The notes: generated by a model not told the origin, from the letters alone. A stretch of DNA of 32,128 bases from Magnetococcales bacterium (GCA_002753515.1 PEAK01000022.1:1-32128); one strand, 5' to 3'. Counted from the first letter of the stretch, positions 1 to 7,080 are shown. Made by a program: numbers and translations.

Positions 1-115
1 AATGCCATGTGGCCAGCAGTTCGCTTCCGTCATATTGACTTCCCATCCGTGTTCAATGAACAGGCAATTGTTGGTGCCTGAAATTAACGCAAATATGTCA
101 AGTTCTGTGGAGTAA
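1..115 (+). other. 3' end of an upstream gene (reading frame uncertain)
   Basis: Two plus-strand frames are open from the window edge. One ends at a TGA at 79-81 and the other at a TAA at 113-115. Either could be the tail of a gene that begins outside the window. The second ends inside the apparent ribosome-binding region of the helicase, as is common for overlapping phage genes. I recognise neither peptide. Confidence 0.3.
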
Positions 116-174
116 TAATACAAAACAGCCCGGCATTACGACCATATCAACGTGACCTTATCGCGCAAATTCAC

Positions 175-1530
175 TTGTCAATCCATCGACACGGCAGAGT
201 GTTGGCCGTGCTTCCCACTGGAGCGGGTAAAACCATTATTGCTTCCGAAATCGTCCGACGTGCGGTGGCCTTGGGCAGGCATGTTCTGTTTTTGGCTCAT
301 CGTCGGGAGTTGATCAACCAAACCTCCAAGAAACTTGATGATTTTGGCATTCAGCATGGAATTCTGATGGGCAATGATCCCCGGCATGATCCTGCCGCAC
401 TGGTCCAGGTTGCTTCGGTTCAAACGATGGTCAGGCGTGACAAGTCTAATAGTTTTCAATTGATTATCATCGATGAAGCCCATCATGCATCGGCAGCATC
501 TTATAAGAAAATTCTGGATTGGTTTCCGTCAGCAAATGTGATCGGTCTGACAGCAACGCCAGTCCGGGGTGATGGTGCTGGCCTTGGTGATTTGTTCGAC
601 GCCATAGTTGAGGGGCCATCTATCAGCATGCTCACTGATCAAGGTTTCTTGGTTCCATGCCGTGTTTTTGCCCCGACACAACCTGATCTTTCCAATGTGA
701 AAATTGTACGTGGTGACTACGATGAACGTCAGCTTTCACAAGCGATGGACCTGAAACCTCTTATCGGCGACATTGTCTCACATTGGCATAAGTTGGCATT
801 TGGACGGCAAAGCATTGTTTTTGCCAGTAGCGTCAAACATTCCGAACATATCCGTGATTGTTTCAACGTGGCAGGGATTCCCGCAAGCCATATCGATGCC
901 ACAACGCCCCTTGTTGAACGGGATGCAGCGTTGGCCGATCTAGCAGAGGGGCGCATTAAAGTTTTGTCGAATTGTGGCATTCTGCTCGAAGGTTGGGATT
1001 GTCCATCAGTTTCATGTTGCATTCTTGCCCGACCAACTGCCAGTCTTGGACTTTATTTACAAATGGCCGGCAGGGTATTACGACCATTCCATGGAAAAAC
1101 AGATGCCCGCGTCTTAGACCATTCTGGGGCAGCACTTCGGCATGGACTGCCCGGGGATCCGCGAGAATGGAAGTTACACGCCAAGAAGGCCAAGGTTTCC
1201 TCAACCTTTTCGCCACTTGCCACCATTTGCCCACATTGTCATGCGGCATTACGCCTACGCGACAAAGGGTGCCCGTGTGGCTGGGTGAAGCCTGTCCCCA
1301 AGGTAAAACCTGTGATTGAAGTCAAGCCCGGCAGACTCCAAGAAATCACTGGTACTGGTCCCAAGCACAGCAAATGGCCACCGGGGAAGTGGGATGAATA
1401 TTGCCGTTTAAAACGGGTTGCAGAACAAAAGGGGTACAAACCTGGGTGGGCATGGTTCAAGGTTCAGAACTGGATTGCCCCCGAAGACGCGTTTCCTGAT
1501 GATATCGATTTGTCGTGCATAACCAATTGA
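175..1530 (+). CDS. SF2 DEAD/DEAH-box helicase, RadD/phage type
   Basis: This is an ATP-dependent superfamily 2 helicase, probably acting on DNA or branched nucleic acid. Visible motifs, numbered from the TTG at 175, are Walker A LPTGAGKT at 13-20, the DEAH box at 100-103, LTATP at 125-129, and a motif VI region QMAGRVLRPF near 297. A C-terminal CPHC...CPCGW cluster resembles a zinc ribbon. The layout matches RadD (YejH) and phage helicases. The coordinates use the only canonical start codon, a TTG without a Shine-Dalgarno. The same frame is open further upstream and encodes ALRPYQRDLIAQI, the expected first helicase motif, so translation probably began near 115-118, where only ATA codons exist behind a GGAG (109-112). 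It is therefore either initiated unusually or damaged at its start. The neighbours suggest a prophage remnant. Confidence 0.85.
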   Translation: MSIHRHGRVLAVLPTGAGKTIIASEIVRRAVALGRHVLFLAHRRELINQTSKKLDDFGIQHGILMGNDPRHDPAALVQVASVQTMVRRDKSNSFQLIIIDEAHHASAASYKKILDWFPSANVIGLTATPVRGDGAGLGDLFDAIVEGPSISMLTDQGFLVPCRVFAPTQPDLSNVKIVRGDYDERQLSQAMDLKPLIGDIVSHWHKLAFGRQSIVFASSVKHSEHIRDCFNVAGIPASHIDATTPLVERDAALADLAEGRIKVLSNCGILLEGWDCPSVSCCILARPTASLGLYLQMAGRVLRPFHGKTDARVLDHSGAALRHGLPGDPREWKLHAKKAKVSSTFSPLATICPHCHAALRLRDKGCPCGWVKPVPKVKPVIEVKPGRLQEITGTGPKHSKWPPGKWDEYCRLKRVAEQKGYKPGWAWFKVQNWIAPEDAFPDDIDLSCITN

Positions 1531-1550
1531 CCGAGAAAGGAGATTTACCC

Positions 1551-1811
1551 GTGAAACAGTTTCACCCGAAATTTGCTGAGGCCATGGAAAGGCTTGATCA
1601 CGGGATTCAGTGTGACCCTGGTTTCAAGGCACACGATTGTTTGCTCAGGCCATGCAGTATTCCCCGCCAGAGCTTATGGAGCGAATGCGTGCAAAAATGG
1701 AAGAGTGTTTTGGACCAATGCCTGAACCACACGGTTATTCTGATGAGGGGGAACCTCTCTACACGACCGCTCAGGTTGCAGCGATTACAGATTCCTCGGT
1801 TGACGAGGTAA
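1551..1811 (+). CDS. small hypothetical protein, probably frameshifted
   Basis: A GTG start at 1551 sits 7 bases after a strong ribosome site, AAAGGAGA (1536-1543), and 20 bases after the helicase stop. The first 30 codons (VKQFHPKFAEAMERLDHGIQ...) look like a natural protein. The rest of this frame looks like out-of-frame translation, while the frame that opens at 1616 looks coding from about 1637 on. A -1 shift at the TTT around 1640-1642 would join the two into one protein of about 112 residues. I do not recognise the family. Its position suggests a phage accessory gene. Confidence 0.35.
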   Translation: MKQFHPKFAEAMERLDHGIQCDPGFKAHDCLLRPCSIPRQSLWSECVQKWKSVLDQCLNHTVILMRGNLSTRPLRLQRLQIPRLTR

Positions 1812-1888
1812 CAGAGCAAGCCGAGGAATTGCGTGAACTGTGCGGAGATACCTTCTTCCACAACGGCCCTGTTCATCGGTTGCAGTGA
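1637..1888 (+). CDS. small hypothetical protein, or C-terminal part of the frameshifted gene starting at 1551
   Basis: This acidic 83-residue product begins at a TTG with no Shine-Dalgarno of its own. It contains TTAQVAAITDSSVDEVTEQA, a helix-rich stretch reminiscent of a small winged-helix or excisionase fold, though that is only an impression. The absence of a ribosome site, together with the good site at 1536-1543 in the other frame, suggests that it is the continuation of the gene starting at 1551 after a one-base slip. Function unknown. Confidence 0.45.
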   Translation: MFAQAMQYSPPELMERMRAKMEECFGPMPEPHGYSDEGEPLYTTAQVAAITDSSVDEVTEQAEELRELCGDTFFHNGPVHRLQ

Positions 1889-1956
1889 AGATAAGCCTTT
1901 GTTAATGTTTGTTTGTCAATGCATGAAAAGGATATATGCCGTGCATACACCCTTGG

Positions 1957-2210
1957 CCAACTGAGTAACCGCTGGTTACTTTGTTTAAGAACACACCATC
2001 AGTTGGAGTGATCCGTCACGATAATCGTGACAGTTCTGGGCAGGATACCAGTCAGACTGGTATCCTTACCAACCGCCTGACGAAATGGCACTCGGTTCGG
2101 CTTGCGAGTAACCTAACGTTACCTGCAAAACTTGATAGGAGAAGAACTTAAAAACCTCAAGAATGACTCTTTAAGAAGCTCTGTTGCAAAGTGACAGATA
2201 GTCACGTTGC
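1957..2210. repeat. cluster of perfect short hairpins in non-coding DNA
   Basis: No convincing gene lies between 1889 and 2427. The stretch contains at least six inverted repeats: an outer 8-bp stem CCAACTGA/TCAGTTGG (1957-1964 with 1999-2006) around AGTAACC-GCT-GGTTACT (1964-1980); GTCACGAT-A-ATCGTGAC (2015-2031); GGATACCAGT-CAG-ACTGGTATCC (2043-2065); ACTCG/CGAGT (2090-2109); GTAAC-CTAAC-GTTAC (2108-2122); and GCAA-GTGAC/GTCAC-TTGC with one mismatch (2186-2210). It could be a structured RNA, a row of operators, or a phage control or packaging region. The sequence does not decide between these. Confidence 0.6.
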
Positions 2211-2427
2211 GCTTACCTGCTTCCCTGTGGCCGGGCTGTTTTATATTTCCTTGGCTTTAAAACGGCTTAGAATGCGTCTGGTGAGGCTTGGTGTTGGTTT
2301 GATCAAGGTTGGCTTGGCCGGAAGGGTCGCATTTGAAATGCTACCCTTGTTGTGCTTCAATGCATGAACAGCGTCTTCAATATTGGCAGTCCTTCTGCTT
2401 CCATGAGGCAGTGAAAATCTTTGGAAA

Positions 2428-2640
2428 TCAGAGTGGAAGTTCATCTTTAGGCATATACAACTTCCCCCAAAGATCAAGAAACCTCTTATCAACTAAATCA
2501 ATAAGCTCATCACTATTCATCTTTTCAAGATTTTCAGAGATTCTTTCATTTTCCGCATGATTATTCGGATTTCGGATTTCGGATTTCGGATTTTCCTCAT
2601 GTCGCAACATTACCCCCTCCACAGATTTTCCCTCTATCAA
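2428..2640 (-). CDS. possible small hypothetical protein
   Basis: A 70-codon minus-strand frame ends in MNSDELIDLVDKRFLDLWGK..., which looks protein-like. Its middle is made by the 7-bp tandem repeat at 2564-2594, a type of simple repeat that usually lies between genes, so the N-terminal half is doubtful. If real, translation may begin at the internal ATG that precedes NSDELIDL. No family recognised. Confidence 0.22.
   Translation of the reverse strand: MIEGKSVEGVMLRHEENPKSEIRNPNNHAENERISENLEKMNSDELIDLVDKRFLDLWGKLYMPKDELPL
2564..2594. repeat. 7-bp tandem repeat, about four units
   Basis: The unit TTCGGAT is repeated about four times without interruption. Read on the minus strand it gives the familiar SEIRNP-type peptide seen when this simple repeat is mistranslated as protein. 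It probably arose by slippage. Confidence 0.8.
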
Positions 2641-2683
2641 CCGAAAAGGTAGCGAATTTCTGAGAGCGTAGCAATGTAAAAAT

Positions 2684-2878
2684 TTGAAAAAAATATTTCA
2701 AAATATTGAATGTGGAACGGCAGCTACAAAGGTGTCGCTAAATCACTACAATACTGGCCAAATGGTGCTTTTAATTTTTGCTGTGAGGACCATGGGATTT
2801 TCCATTGATACCTTGGATCACGTGATTGCAGACCTTGAAAAGGATACCGAGGTAAGACAAGCAAAAAGCCCGGCATGA
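2684..2878 (+). CDS. doubtful small ORF
   Basis: This 64-codon frame starts at a TTG in an A-rich stretch with no clear ribosome site. The C-terminal third (FSIDTLDHVIADLEKDTEV) is protein-like, and an internal ATG lies at 2791. A 9-bp hairpin follows at 2891-2915. It is not recognised and may be a relic. I see no other gene candidate in the 2641-3186 gap. Confidence 0.18.
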   Translation: MKKIFQNIECGTAATKVSLNHYNTGQMVLLIFAVRTMGFSIDTLDHVIADLEKDTEVRQAKSPA

Positions 2879-2890
2879 CGAACTGATTAC

Positions 2891-2915
2891 AGGGGTCCAT
2901 TCCGAGTGGACCCCT
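2891..2915. repeat. 9-bp perfect hairpin
   Basis: AGGGGTCCA (2891-2899) and TGGACCCCT (2907-2915) pair perfectly around a 7-base loop. Neither side has a T-run, so it is not a standard intrinsic terminator. A second palindrome, GCTCAA-TT-TTGAGC, lies at 3023-3036. Nothing else is visible in the gap between 2879 and 3181. Confidence 0.5.
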
Positions 2916-3181
2916 TGAAAGTTTGCAACTCACCAAATCTAGGGAATTGTTGAAGATCAAGACTTTGTTGTAACGCTCGCCAAATTTAGCGACCAACCGG
3001 GGCTAAATCCATTCCAACGTCAGCTCAATTTTGAGCCGACACATGGAAGATGGTCAGAACGGATCCGACCAGCTTTACTCCTACACGTATTGCGTTTCCC
3101 GCTCGCAGAATCGCTTCAAAGCCCCTGGGGGATACTACTCTCCTTACCCTATGCCTTGGAGCAATTCTAGAGCGTTAAACC

Positions 3182-3200
3182 GGGTGTTACGGCAACACCC
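3182..3200. terminator. hairpin at the 3' end of the terminase-like gene
   Basis: GGGTGTT (3182-3188) and AACACCC (3194-3200) form a 7-bp stem overlapping the stop codon of the minus-strand gene that ends at 3187. No T-run follows, so terminator function is tentative. Confidence 0.3.
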
Positions 3201-3645
3201 CATCCCGTTTTGCAGCTTGATATGCCGATTGCACCATGGCAGTGAAATCAACGCTGCCAGAGTGTTGTATTTCAACCTTGGAACGTCCATAAACTTCTGG
3301 CCGGGCTGCCGCAAGAAGGAATTTCAGCATGTCATCGCTGTAAGCAACTCTCTGCCCAACAACCCGCCCCTGATGATATACGTCTTCAATGACCCCCTCA
3401 ACGGCCCTAGTGAAGGCCGCATCCTCCAATACATCTGCCCCTGCCTCAAGGGCTTCCTGGAACGCTTGTGCAAATGCTGGATCACTCTTGCGCCAATAGT
3501 TTATCTGTGGCCGGTGGCAGCCTGCAAATTCTGCTGCTTTGGTGTGTGTCCAGCCTTTTGATAGCGCCTCAAGAACCCGGGCTTTCTTGCCTTTCGTTGC
3601 CAGCCGGTTTTGCTTTGTGATTACAGCACTATTAACATTTATCAT
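3187..3645 (-). CDS. phage small-terminase-like HTH protein
   Basis: The 152-residue product has an N-terminal helix-turn-helix (about residues 25-55, LEALSKGWTHTKAAEFAGCH...). After it comes the typical alternation of acidic helices and RRAVEG/VYHQG/YSD..LKFLL-like segments seen in phBC6A51-type small terminases. These proteins bind the packaging site and hand phage DNA to the large subunit. The ATG at 3645 follows ACAGGACGC, a reasonable ribosome site. A small companion gene lies 41 bases upstream on the same strand. No large terminase follows downstream, so this appears to be a stranded remnant of a prophage packaging module. Family assignment is by motif pattern only. Confidence 0.65.
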   Translation of the reverse strand: MINVNSAVITKQNRLATKGKKARVLEALSKGWTHTKAAEFAGCHRPQINYWRKSDPAFAQAFQEALEAGADVLEDAAFTRAVEGVIEDVYHQGRVVGQRVAYSDDMLKFLLAAARPEVYGRSKVEIQHSGSVDFTAMVQSAYQAAKRDGVLP

Positions 3646-3686
3646 ATCAGCGTCCTGTTACAATATGCTACATATATAAAAATATT

Positions 3687-3926
3687 CTATGCTGCAATGA
3701 AGCATTTAATCACTGATCGTGCCCAACCGGGATCAATGCCCAGAACATCCATGACGAATCTGAAGGATCCAGCATATGTTCTGCGGTCATCGATCCACCT
3801 TCTTGCAGCATGTGCGTGTCTTGGGTCTTGCAAATCTTCAACGGCCAACTTCAACACTCCCAACCAAAGGCGGGCTTCAGGGCTTAAATTGTGTTCGTGT
3901 GGCAGGGTGGCGAGTAGCTCATCCAT
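3687..3926 (-). CDS. small prophage-associated hypothetical protein
   Basis: The 79-residue product is helical and protein-like throughout (SPEARLWLGVLKLAVEDLQD, ARRWIDDRR, GSFRFVMDVLGIDPGWAR). I recall this style of small protein, with a RRW...SF..VCE.LGLDP-type core, next to phage and mobile genes, but I cannot name a family. It is on the same strand as the small-terminase-like gene and 41 bases upstream of it, suggesting one transcript. The ATG at 3926 has no strong Shine-Dalgarno. Its function may relate to phage DNA handling by association only. Confidence 0.6.
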   Translation of the reverse strand: MDELLATLPHEHNLSPEARLWLGVLKLAVEDLQDPRHAHAARRWIDDRRTYAGSFRFVMDVLGIDPGWARSVIKCFIAA

Positions 3927-4002
3927 GTGTTGATATTACAACATTGATGATTTATTGCCAACATGCAGGTGTAGCGATTATCGATATACCTTGGTCGGAT
4001 CA

Positions 4003-4171
4003 ACGGAAGACAGGCACAGGTGTCATGGTTATCGTGACGACTGATGTATAAGACGGTCTGCTGGTAAACGGAAGGCAGGCACAGTTGTTGCGGTAATCGA
4101 AACGAATGATGCACAGCACGTCTTTAAGACGCTCTGCTGGTAAACGGAAGGCAGGGAAGCACGGGATCAAC
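4003..4171. repeat. degenerate direct repeats of about 65-76 bp
   Basis: Units beginning ACGGAAGrCAGGCACAG start at 4003 and 4068, and a partial copy starts at 4144. Each is preceded by CTGCTGGTAAACGG-like sequence, and two contain AAGACG(C/G)TCTGC. The copies differ in length and at many positions, so the array is old. No gene is visible between 3927 and 4292. Confidence 0.5.
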
Positions 4172-4292
4172 GGATTACCTGATGCCCTGTAGACCCGGTG
4201 ATGGTCTGGCGCAATGAAGATTTTGCCGGGCTGTTTTGCTTGAGAGAGAAGCCCGGAAAGTGAACCTGGAGGGGATGTGAAATTCTTCCTGA

Positions 4293-4347
4293 TGGGTACT
4301 ATGTGGGTACTGGAACAAAAACGGCCACCTTGAGAGTGGCCGTAAGT
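4293..4347 (-). terminator. tRNA-Val terminator within a 55-bp trailer shared with tRNA-Arg
   Basis: Read on the minus strand just after tRNA-Val, this contains CGGCCAC (from 4342-4336) and GTGGCCG (from 4328-4322) followed by five T, a standard intrinsic terminator. Beyond it lies AGTACCCACATAGTACCCA, two copies of AGTACCCA 11 bp apart. The whole 55 bp recurs with one mismatch, inverted, behind tRNA-Arg at 10283-10337. Confidence 0.75.
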
Positions 4348-4359
4348 CTTTGTTTTTGT

Positions 4360-4434
4360 TGGTGGGCGGCACAGGGATTGAACCTGTGACCCCTGCCGTG
4401 TGAAGGCAGTGCTCTCCCGCTGAGCTAGCCGCCC
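4360..4434 (-). tRNA. tRNA-Val (anticodon CAC)
   Basis: The minus-strand sequence folds as a full cloverleaf. It has a 7-bp acceptor GGGCGGC/GCCGCCC (wobble-free), a D-arm TAGCTCAGCGGGAGAGC, an anticodon stem CTGCC/GGCAG around TTCACAC, and a T-arm with GGTTCAATCC. The anticodon is CAC, reading the valine codon GUG. The CCA end is encoded (complement of 4360-4362). A near-consensus promoter lies upstream and an intrinsic terminator follows. The adjacent phage-like region suggests that this tRNA was used as an integration site. Confidence 0.95.
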
Positions 4435-4480
4435 GGGAGCGATGACGATCAGACTGACTTGCCCCTGGTGTCTCACTAGG

Positions 4481-4509
4481 CTTATACATTTGCGAGCGAA
4501 CCGTGTCAA
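4481..4509 (-). promoter_or_regulatory. sigma-70 promoter of tRNA-Val
   Basis: On the minus strand, TTGACA (complement of 4504-4509), a 17-base spacer and TATAAG (complement of 4481-4486) form a near-perfect housekeeping promoter about 45 bases upstream of the tRNA. Confidence 0.8.
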
Positions 4510-4574
4510 CGAACTACAAGGCCATTGATTGTTGTTTCCAACGCTTCTTCGCCGCCTAAGCTCAAGGGAACTAA

Positions 4575-5411
4575 GTGAACCTGATCGATGTAACCGCCAC
4601 CTTGGAATATTGGCAGGTTGCTGGCATTGATGTTCTGACCAGCGACCGCTTACGTTTTCCACCCCCACCCGGTACGTTGGCCGCCCTGACTGGAAAGGCC
4701 TTGTTCGTCACAACACCAGCGGATGCCGTTGCTCCACCGCCCCGTTCCGTATCCGCCACGGGGCGCACGGAGGGCGGTCACCCCGCAGGGTCCCCTCCCC
4801 CACTTGATGAAGTTGCGCCCCCCACCGCACTGACCACCCCTCCCCTGCCCACGGAATTACGCCGGGAAAAATTGCAGGCCATGGCGCACGCTTTGATGCC
4901 ATGCAGTCGGTGCCAGTTGTCACGCCTGCGCACCAACATGGTCTTTGGAGTCGGCCATGTGGAAGCCCCGGTGGTATTTGTCGGCGAGGGACCAGGGGCC
5001 GAAGAGGATAGCCGCGGTGAACCTTTTGTGGGCGATGCGGGCAAATTGCTCGATAAGATGCTCGCCGCAATCGCCTTGCAACGACAGGATGTCTATATCG
5101 CCAATGTGGTGAAATGCCGTCCCCCGGGGAACAGGAATCCCTTACCGGACGAAATCCATCACTGCTCACCCTTCCTGTTTGAACAATTGGAAATCATTCG
5201 ACCCCGTGTTATCTTCGCCCTGGGAAAGTTTGCCATTCAATGTTTGACGGGTCACACCGGTCCCATCGGGGCGATTCGTGGCAAAATGCCACGTTGGCGC
5301 GGGATTCCTGTCATACCCAGCTATCACCCGGCTTTTTACCTCCGAAGCCCTGCCAGAAAGAAAGAGGCTTGGGAAGATTTAATCCGACTCAAGAAGGTTT
5401 TGGCATCATGA
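4575..5411 (+). CDS. uracil-DNA glycosylase, family 4 (Fe-S, SPO1 polymerase-related)
   Basis: This base-excision repair enzyme removes uracil from DNA and carries a 4Fe-4S cluster. It shows GEGPGAEED at 137-145, GEPFVG at 148-153, [13 protein letters not shown] around 177-189 and SYHPAFYLR around 249-257. Four cysteines (C110, C113, C181, C197) are spaced as cluster ligands in the family. The N-terminal 95 residues are not conserved; they include a proline/alanine-rich linker (about 47-92), as in longer proteobacterial members in which this domain hangs on an N-terminal extension. The GTG start at 4575 follows AAGGGAA (4564-4570). It is the first plus-strand gene after tRNA-Val. Confidence 0.93.
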   Translation: MNLIDVTATLEYWQVAGIDVLTSDRLRFPPPPGTLAALTGKALFVTTPADAVAPPPRSVSATGRTEGGHPAGSPPPLDEVAPPTALTTPPLPTELRREKLQAMAHALMPCSRCQLSRLRTNMVFGVGHVEAPVVFVGEGPGAEEDSRGEPFVGDAGKLLDKMLAAIALQRQDVYIANVVKCRPPGNRNPLPDEIHHCSPFLFEQLEIIRPRVIFALGKFAIQCLTGHTGPIGAIRGKMPRWRGIPVIPSYHPAFYLRSPARKKEAWEDLIRLKKVLAS

Positions 5412-5448
5412 ATGACCTCCGAACACCTGGTTGCGCGTGACATCCCTG

Positions 5449-5510
5449 GATTTCAGACCGATTCACGGTCATGATGCGGGATTGTCGCAGGTCTGATTCC
5501 TGACTTTTTT
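5449..5510 (+). terminator. possible terminator after the uracil-DNA glycosylase
   Basis: TCAGACC (5453-5459) pairs with GGTCTGA (5490-5496), and an alternative inner stem GACCG/CGGTC spans 5456-5470. A run of six T follows at 5505-5510. The competing stems could also form an attenuator, but no leader peptide is evident. Confidence 0.45.
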
Positions 5511-5528
5511 CAAGCGTGGTCGCCCCTT

Positions 5529-6029
5529 ATGAGATACCGTTTATCCATCCTGACCCTTTTATTCCCAACCCTTTTCCTGTGGGCCTGTGGCTATCGTTTC
5601 GTCGGCGATGTCACGCAGCCAGGGCAGCAATGGGCCAATACGACGATCACCATGGAAGGGGCGGGAACCGATGCCAACCCGGTTCTGGCACAACAAATCA
5701 AAGATCGTCTGCGCACGCAGCTTTCTCCATCGGGTCAAAGCCCCGATGCCCCCAAAAGATCCCTGCGGATCCAACTGGATCCAACATACCGCGTCAGCAT
5801 CCTGGAAACCTCTTCGGGACGCTCCGACCAGTTTGAATTGACCATCAAGGTGCATCCCGTCCTCCTCGAAGGCGGAACCACCCGCCGTCTCCCGACACTG
5901 ACCGGCACGTCCCGATATTATGAGCCCAAGTCAGGTGCTTCCACCGATGCCGTTCGGATCAAGGCGGAAAAAGAGGCGCTGGACCAAGTCATTGATTCCT
6001 TGGCGACACTCCTGATAACCTACCCTTGA
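5529..6029 (+). CDS. lptE: LPS-assembly lipoprotein LptE
   Basis: LptE is an outer-membrane lipoprotein that plugs and assembles the LptD barrel for lipopolysaccharide export. The N-terminus is a lipoprotein signal peptide with lipobox LWAC, the modified cysteine being residue 20, followed by GYRF as in the family. The remaining 146 residues match LptE/RlpB in length and pattern (GYRF at the N-terminus; TYRVSI and EALDQVIDSLATLL near the end). In many proteobacteria lptE lies between leuS and holA; here it stands alone between the glycosylase gene and tRNA-Glu. The ATG at 5529 has no strong Shine-Dalgarno. A T-rich stretch (about 6057-6072) after the stop could mark the transcript end. Confidence 0.85.
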   Translation: MRYRLSILTLLFPTLFLWACGYRFVGDVTQPGQQWANTTITMEGAGTDANPVLAQQIKDRLRTQLSPSGQSPDAPKRSLRIQLDPTYRVSILETSSGRSDQFELTIKVHPVLLEGGTTRRLPTLTGTSRYYEPKSGASTDAVRIKAEKEALDQVIDSLATLLITYP

Positions 6030-6085
6030 AACAAGGCCGGTTGGGAATGGGGAGCGTTTTTTTTTCTTTTTTGTAAAAGATGGGG

Positions 6086-6114
6086 TTGCCAATCAGACAG
6101 AATCCTTTTACTGT
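6086..6114 (+). promoter_or_regulatory. candidate promoter of tRNA-Glu
   Basis: TTGCCA (6086-6091), a 17-base spacer and TACTGT (6109-6114) lie about 40 bases upstream of the tRNA. The -35 is good and the -10 weak. GGTTGCC/GGCAACC arms also flank the region. Confidence 0.4.
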
Positions 6115-6153
6115 AGGCAACCGAACGACGGCTTCGAACACGTTTGCGATCAC

Positions 6154-6229
6154 GTCCCGTTCGTCTAGTGGACTAGGACATCGGCCTTTCACGCCGGTAA
6201 CAGGGGTTCGATTCCCCTACGGGACGCCA
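6154..6229 (+). tRNA. tRNA-Glu (anticodon TTC)
   Basis: A complete cloverleaf is visible: acceptor GTCCCGT/ACGGGAC, a D-arm TCGTCTAGTGGACTAGGAC typical of tRNA-Glu, an anticodon loop CTTTCAC with TTC, and a T-arm AGGGGTTCGATTCCCCT. The CCA end is encoded. It reads GAA/GAG. Confidence 0.95.
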
Positions 6230-6283
6230 CTTCATCGCGTGCAGCCGTCATAACACTGTGACAAGAGTGAGCTTAAAGCCGCC

Positions 6284-6508
6284 ATGCACGAGCGCGTTAA
6301 AAAAGTTTTGGAGGAAGTCAGGCCCTACCTGCAACGGGATGGTGGCGATGTCGAGTTGGTCAACGTCACCCCAGGGAATGTGGTCCAGGTTCGTTTGCGT
6401 GGCGCTTGCGGTAGCTGTCCGGGTGCAACCATGACCCTCAAAGGGGGGATTGAGCGCGTCCTCAAAGAGAGGATTCCGGAAGTTGTTTCGGTGGAGAACG
6501 TCCCCTGA
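6284..6508 (+). CDS. NifU C-terminal-domain Fe-S scaffold/carrier
   Basis: The 74-residue protein is a stand-alone NifU-like domain with the cluster-binding CGSC at residues 42-45 in the motif [13 protein letters not shown]. Such proteins bind a 4Fe-4S cluster between subunits and deliver it to client proteins. It lacks the A-type domain of NfuA, so I do not use that symbol. It begins the run of plus-strand genes ampD-mpl-yqgE-rsgA. Its TGA overlaps a CTG that may start ampD. The ATG at 6284 has only a weak ribosome site. Confidence 0.88.
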   Translation: MHERVKKVLEEVRPYLQRDGGDVELVNVTPGNVVQVRLRGACGSCPGATMTLKGGIERVLKERIPEVVSVENVP

Positions 6509-6576
6509 CGGTTCCAGTATTCCGCTATCACCCCTCTCCCCACTGTAACGCCCGGCCCGTTGCGGTCACCATCGAT

Positions 6577-7074
6577 TTGGTGGTGGTGCATGCGATCAGC
6601 CTGCCACCCGGTGCGTTCGGCGGTCCCCATATTGATGCGTTGTTTTTGGGAGTGCTGGATATCCCAGAGCATCCTTTTTTCCAAGAAATTGCCTCTCTGA
6701 AAGTCTCAGCGCACTTTGTGATTGATCGATGTGGGACCGTGACACAATATGTCCCTGTCGCCCATCGGGCGTGGCATGCCGGCGTCAGTGTCTGGGAGGG
6801 ACGCGATAATGTGAACGATTTTTCCATTGGCATCGAACTGGAAGGGGATGATAAAACCCCCTTCACCCCAGTGCAATACACCAACCTGGCCTCTCTCGTT
6901 CAAACCCTGAGAATTCGATATCCCCTGCTCGGGGAACAGCGGATCGTCGGCCACGAACACGTCGCCCCGGGCCGTAAGTGGGATCCAGGCCCCTTTTTTG
7001 ATTGGTCCCTGTTGCGATCATTGCTCGGGCGTACCCAACCCGCTCCCCCCTGGCCCTTGAGATGGGAGAATTGA
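6577..7074 (+). CDS. ampD: 1,6-anhydro-N-acetylmuramyl-L-alanine amidase AmpD
   Basis: AmpD is a cytoplasmic zinc amidase that cuts the stem peptide from anhydro-muropeptides in peptidoglycan recycling. In this numbering the zinc ligands are H5 (VVVHAIS), H126 (GHEHVAPGRK) and D136 (KWDPGP), with E87 (GIELEG) and K134 as catalytic helpers. All match E. coli AmpD except that N in VVHN is A here. The coordinates use the only canonical start, a TTG. The open frame extends upstream and encodes RYHPSPHCNARP, equivalent to the conserved SPHYDCRP of AmpD. Translation therefore probably starts at the CTG at 6505, which overlaps the preceding TGA and lies 8 bases after GGAG (6493-6496). The next gene, mpl, works on the released peptide, so the two form a recycling unit. 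Confidence 0.93.
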   Translation: MVVVHAISLPPGAFGGPHIDALFLGVLDIPEHPFFQEIASLKVSAHFVIDRCGTVTQYVPVAHRAWHAGVSVWEGRDNVNDFSIGIELEGDDKTPFTPVQYTNLASLVQTLRIRYPLLGEQRIVGHEHVAPGRKWDPGPFFDWSLLRSLLGRTQPAPPWPLRWEN

Positions 7075-7080
7075 AGATCC

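Noticed and set aside
4000-4668. 222-codon minus-strand frame over tRNA-Val and the repeats
   Set aside because: It crosses a tRNA, its promoter and its terminator, so it cannot be a normal gene.
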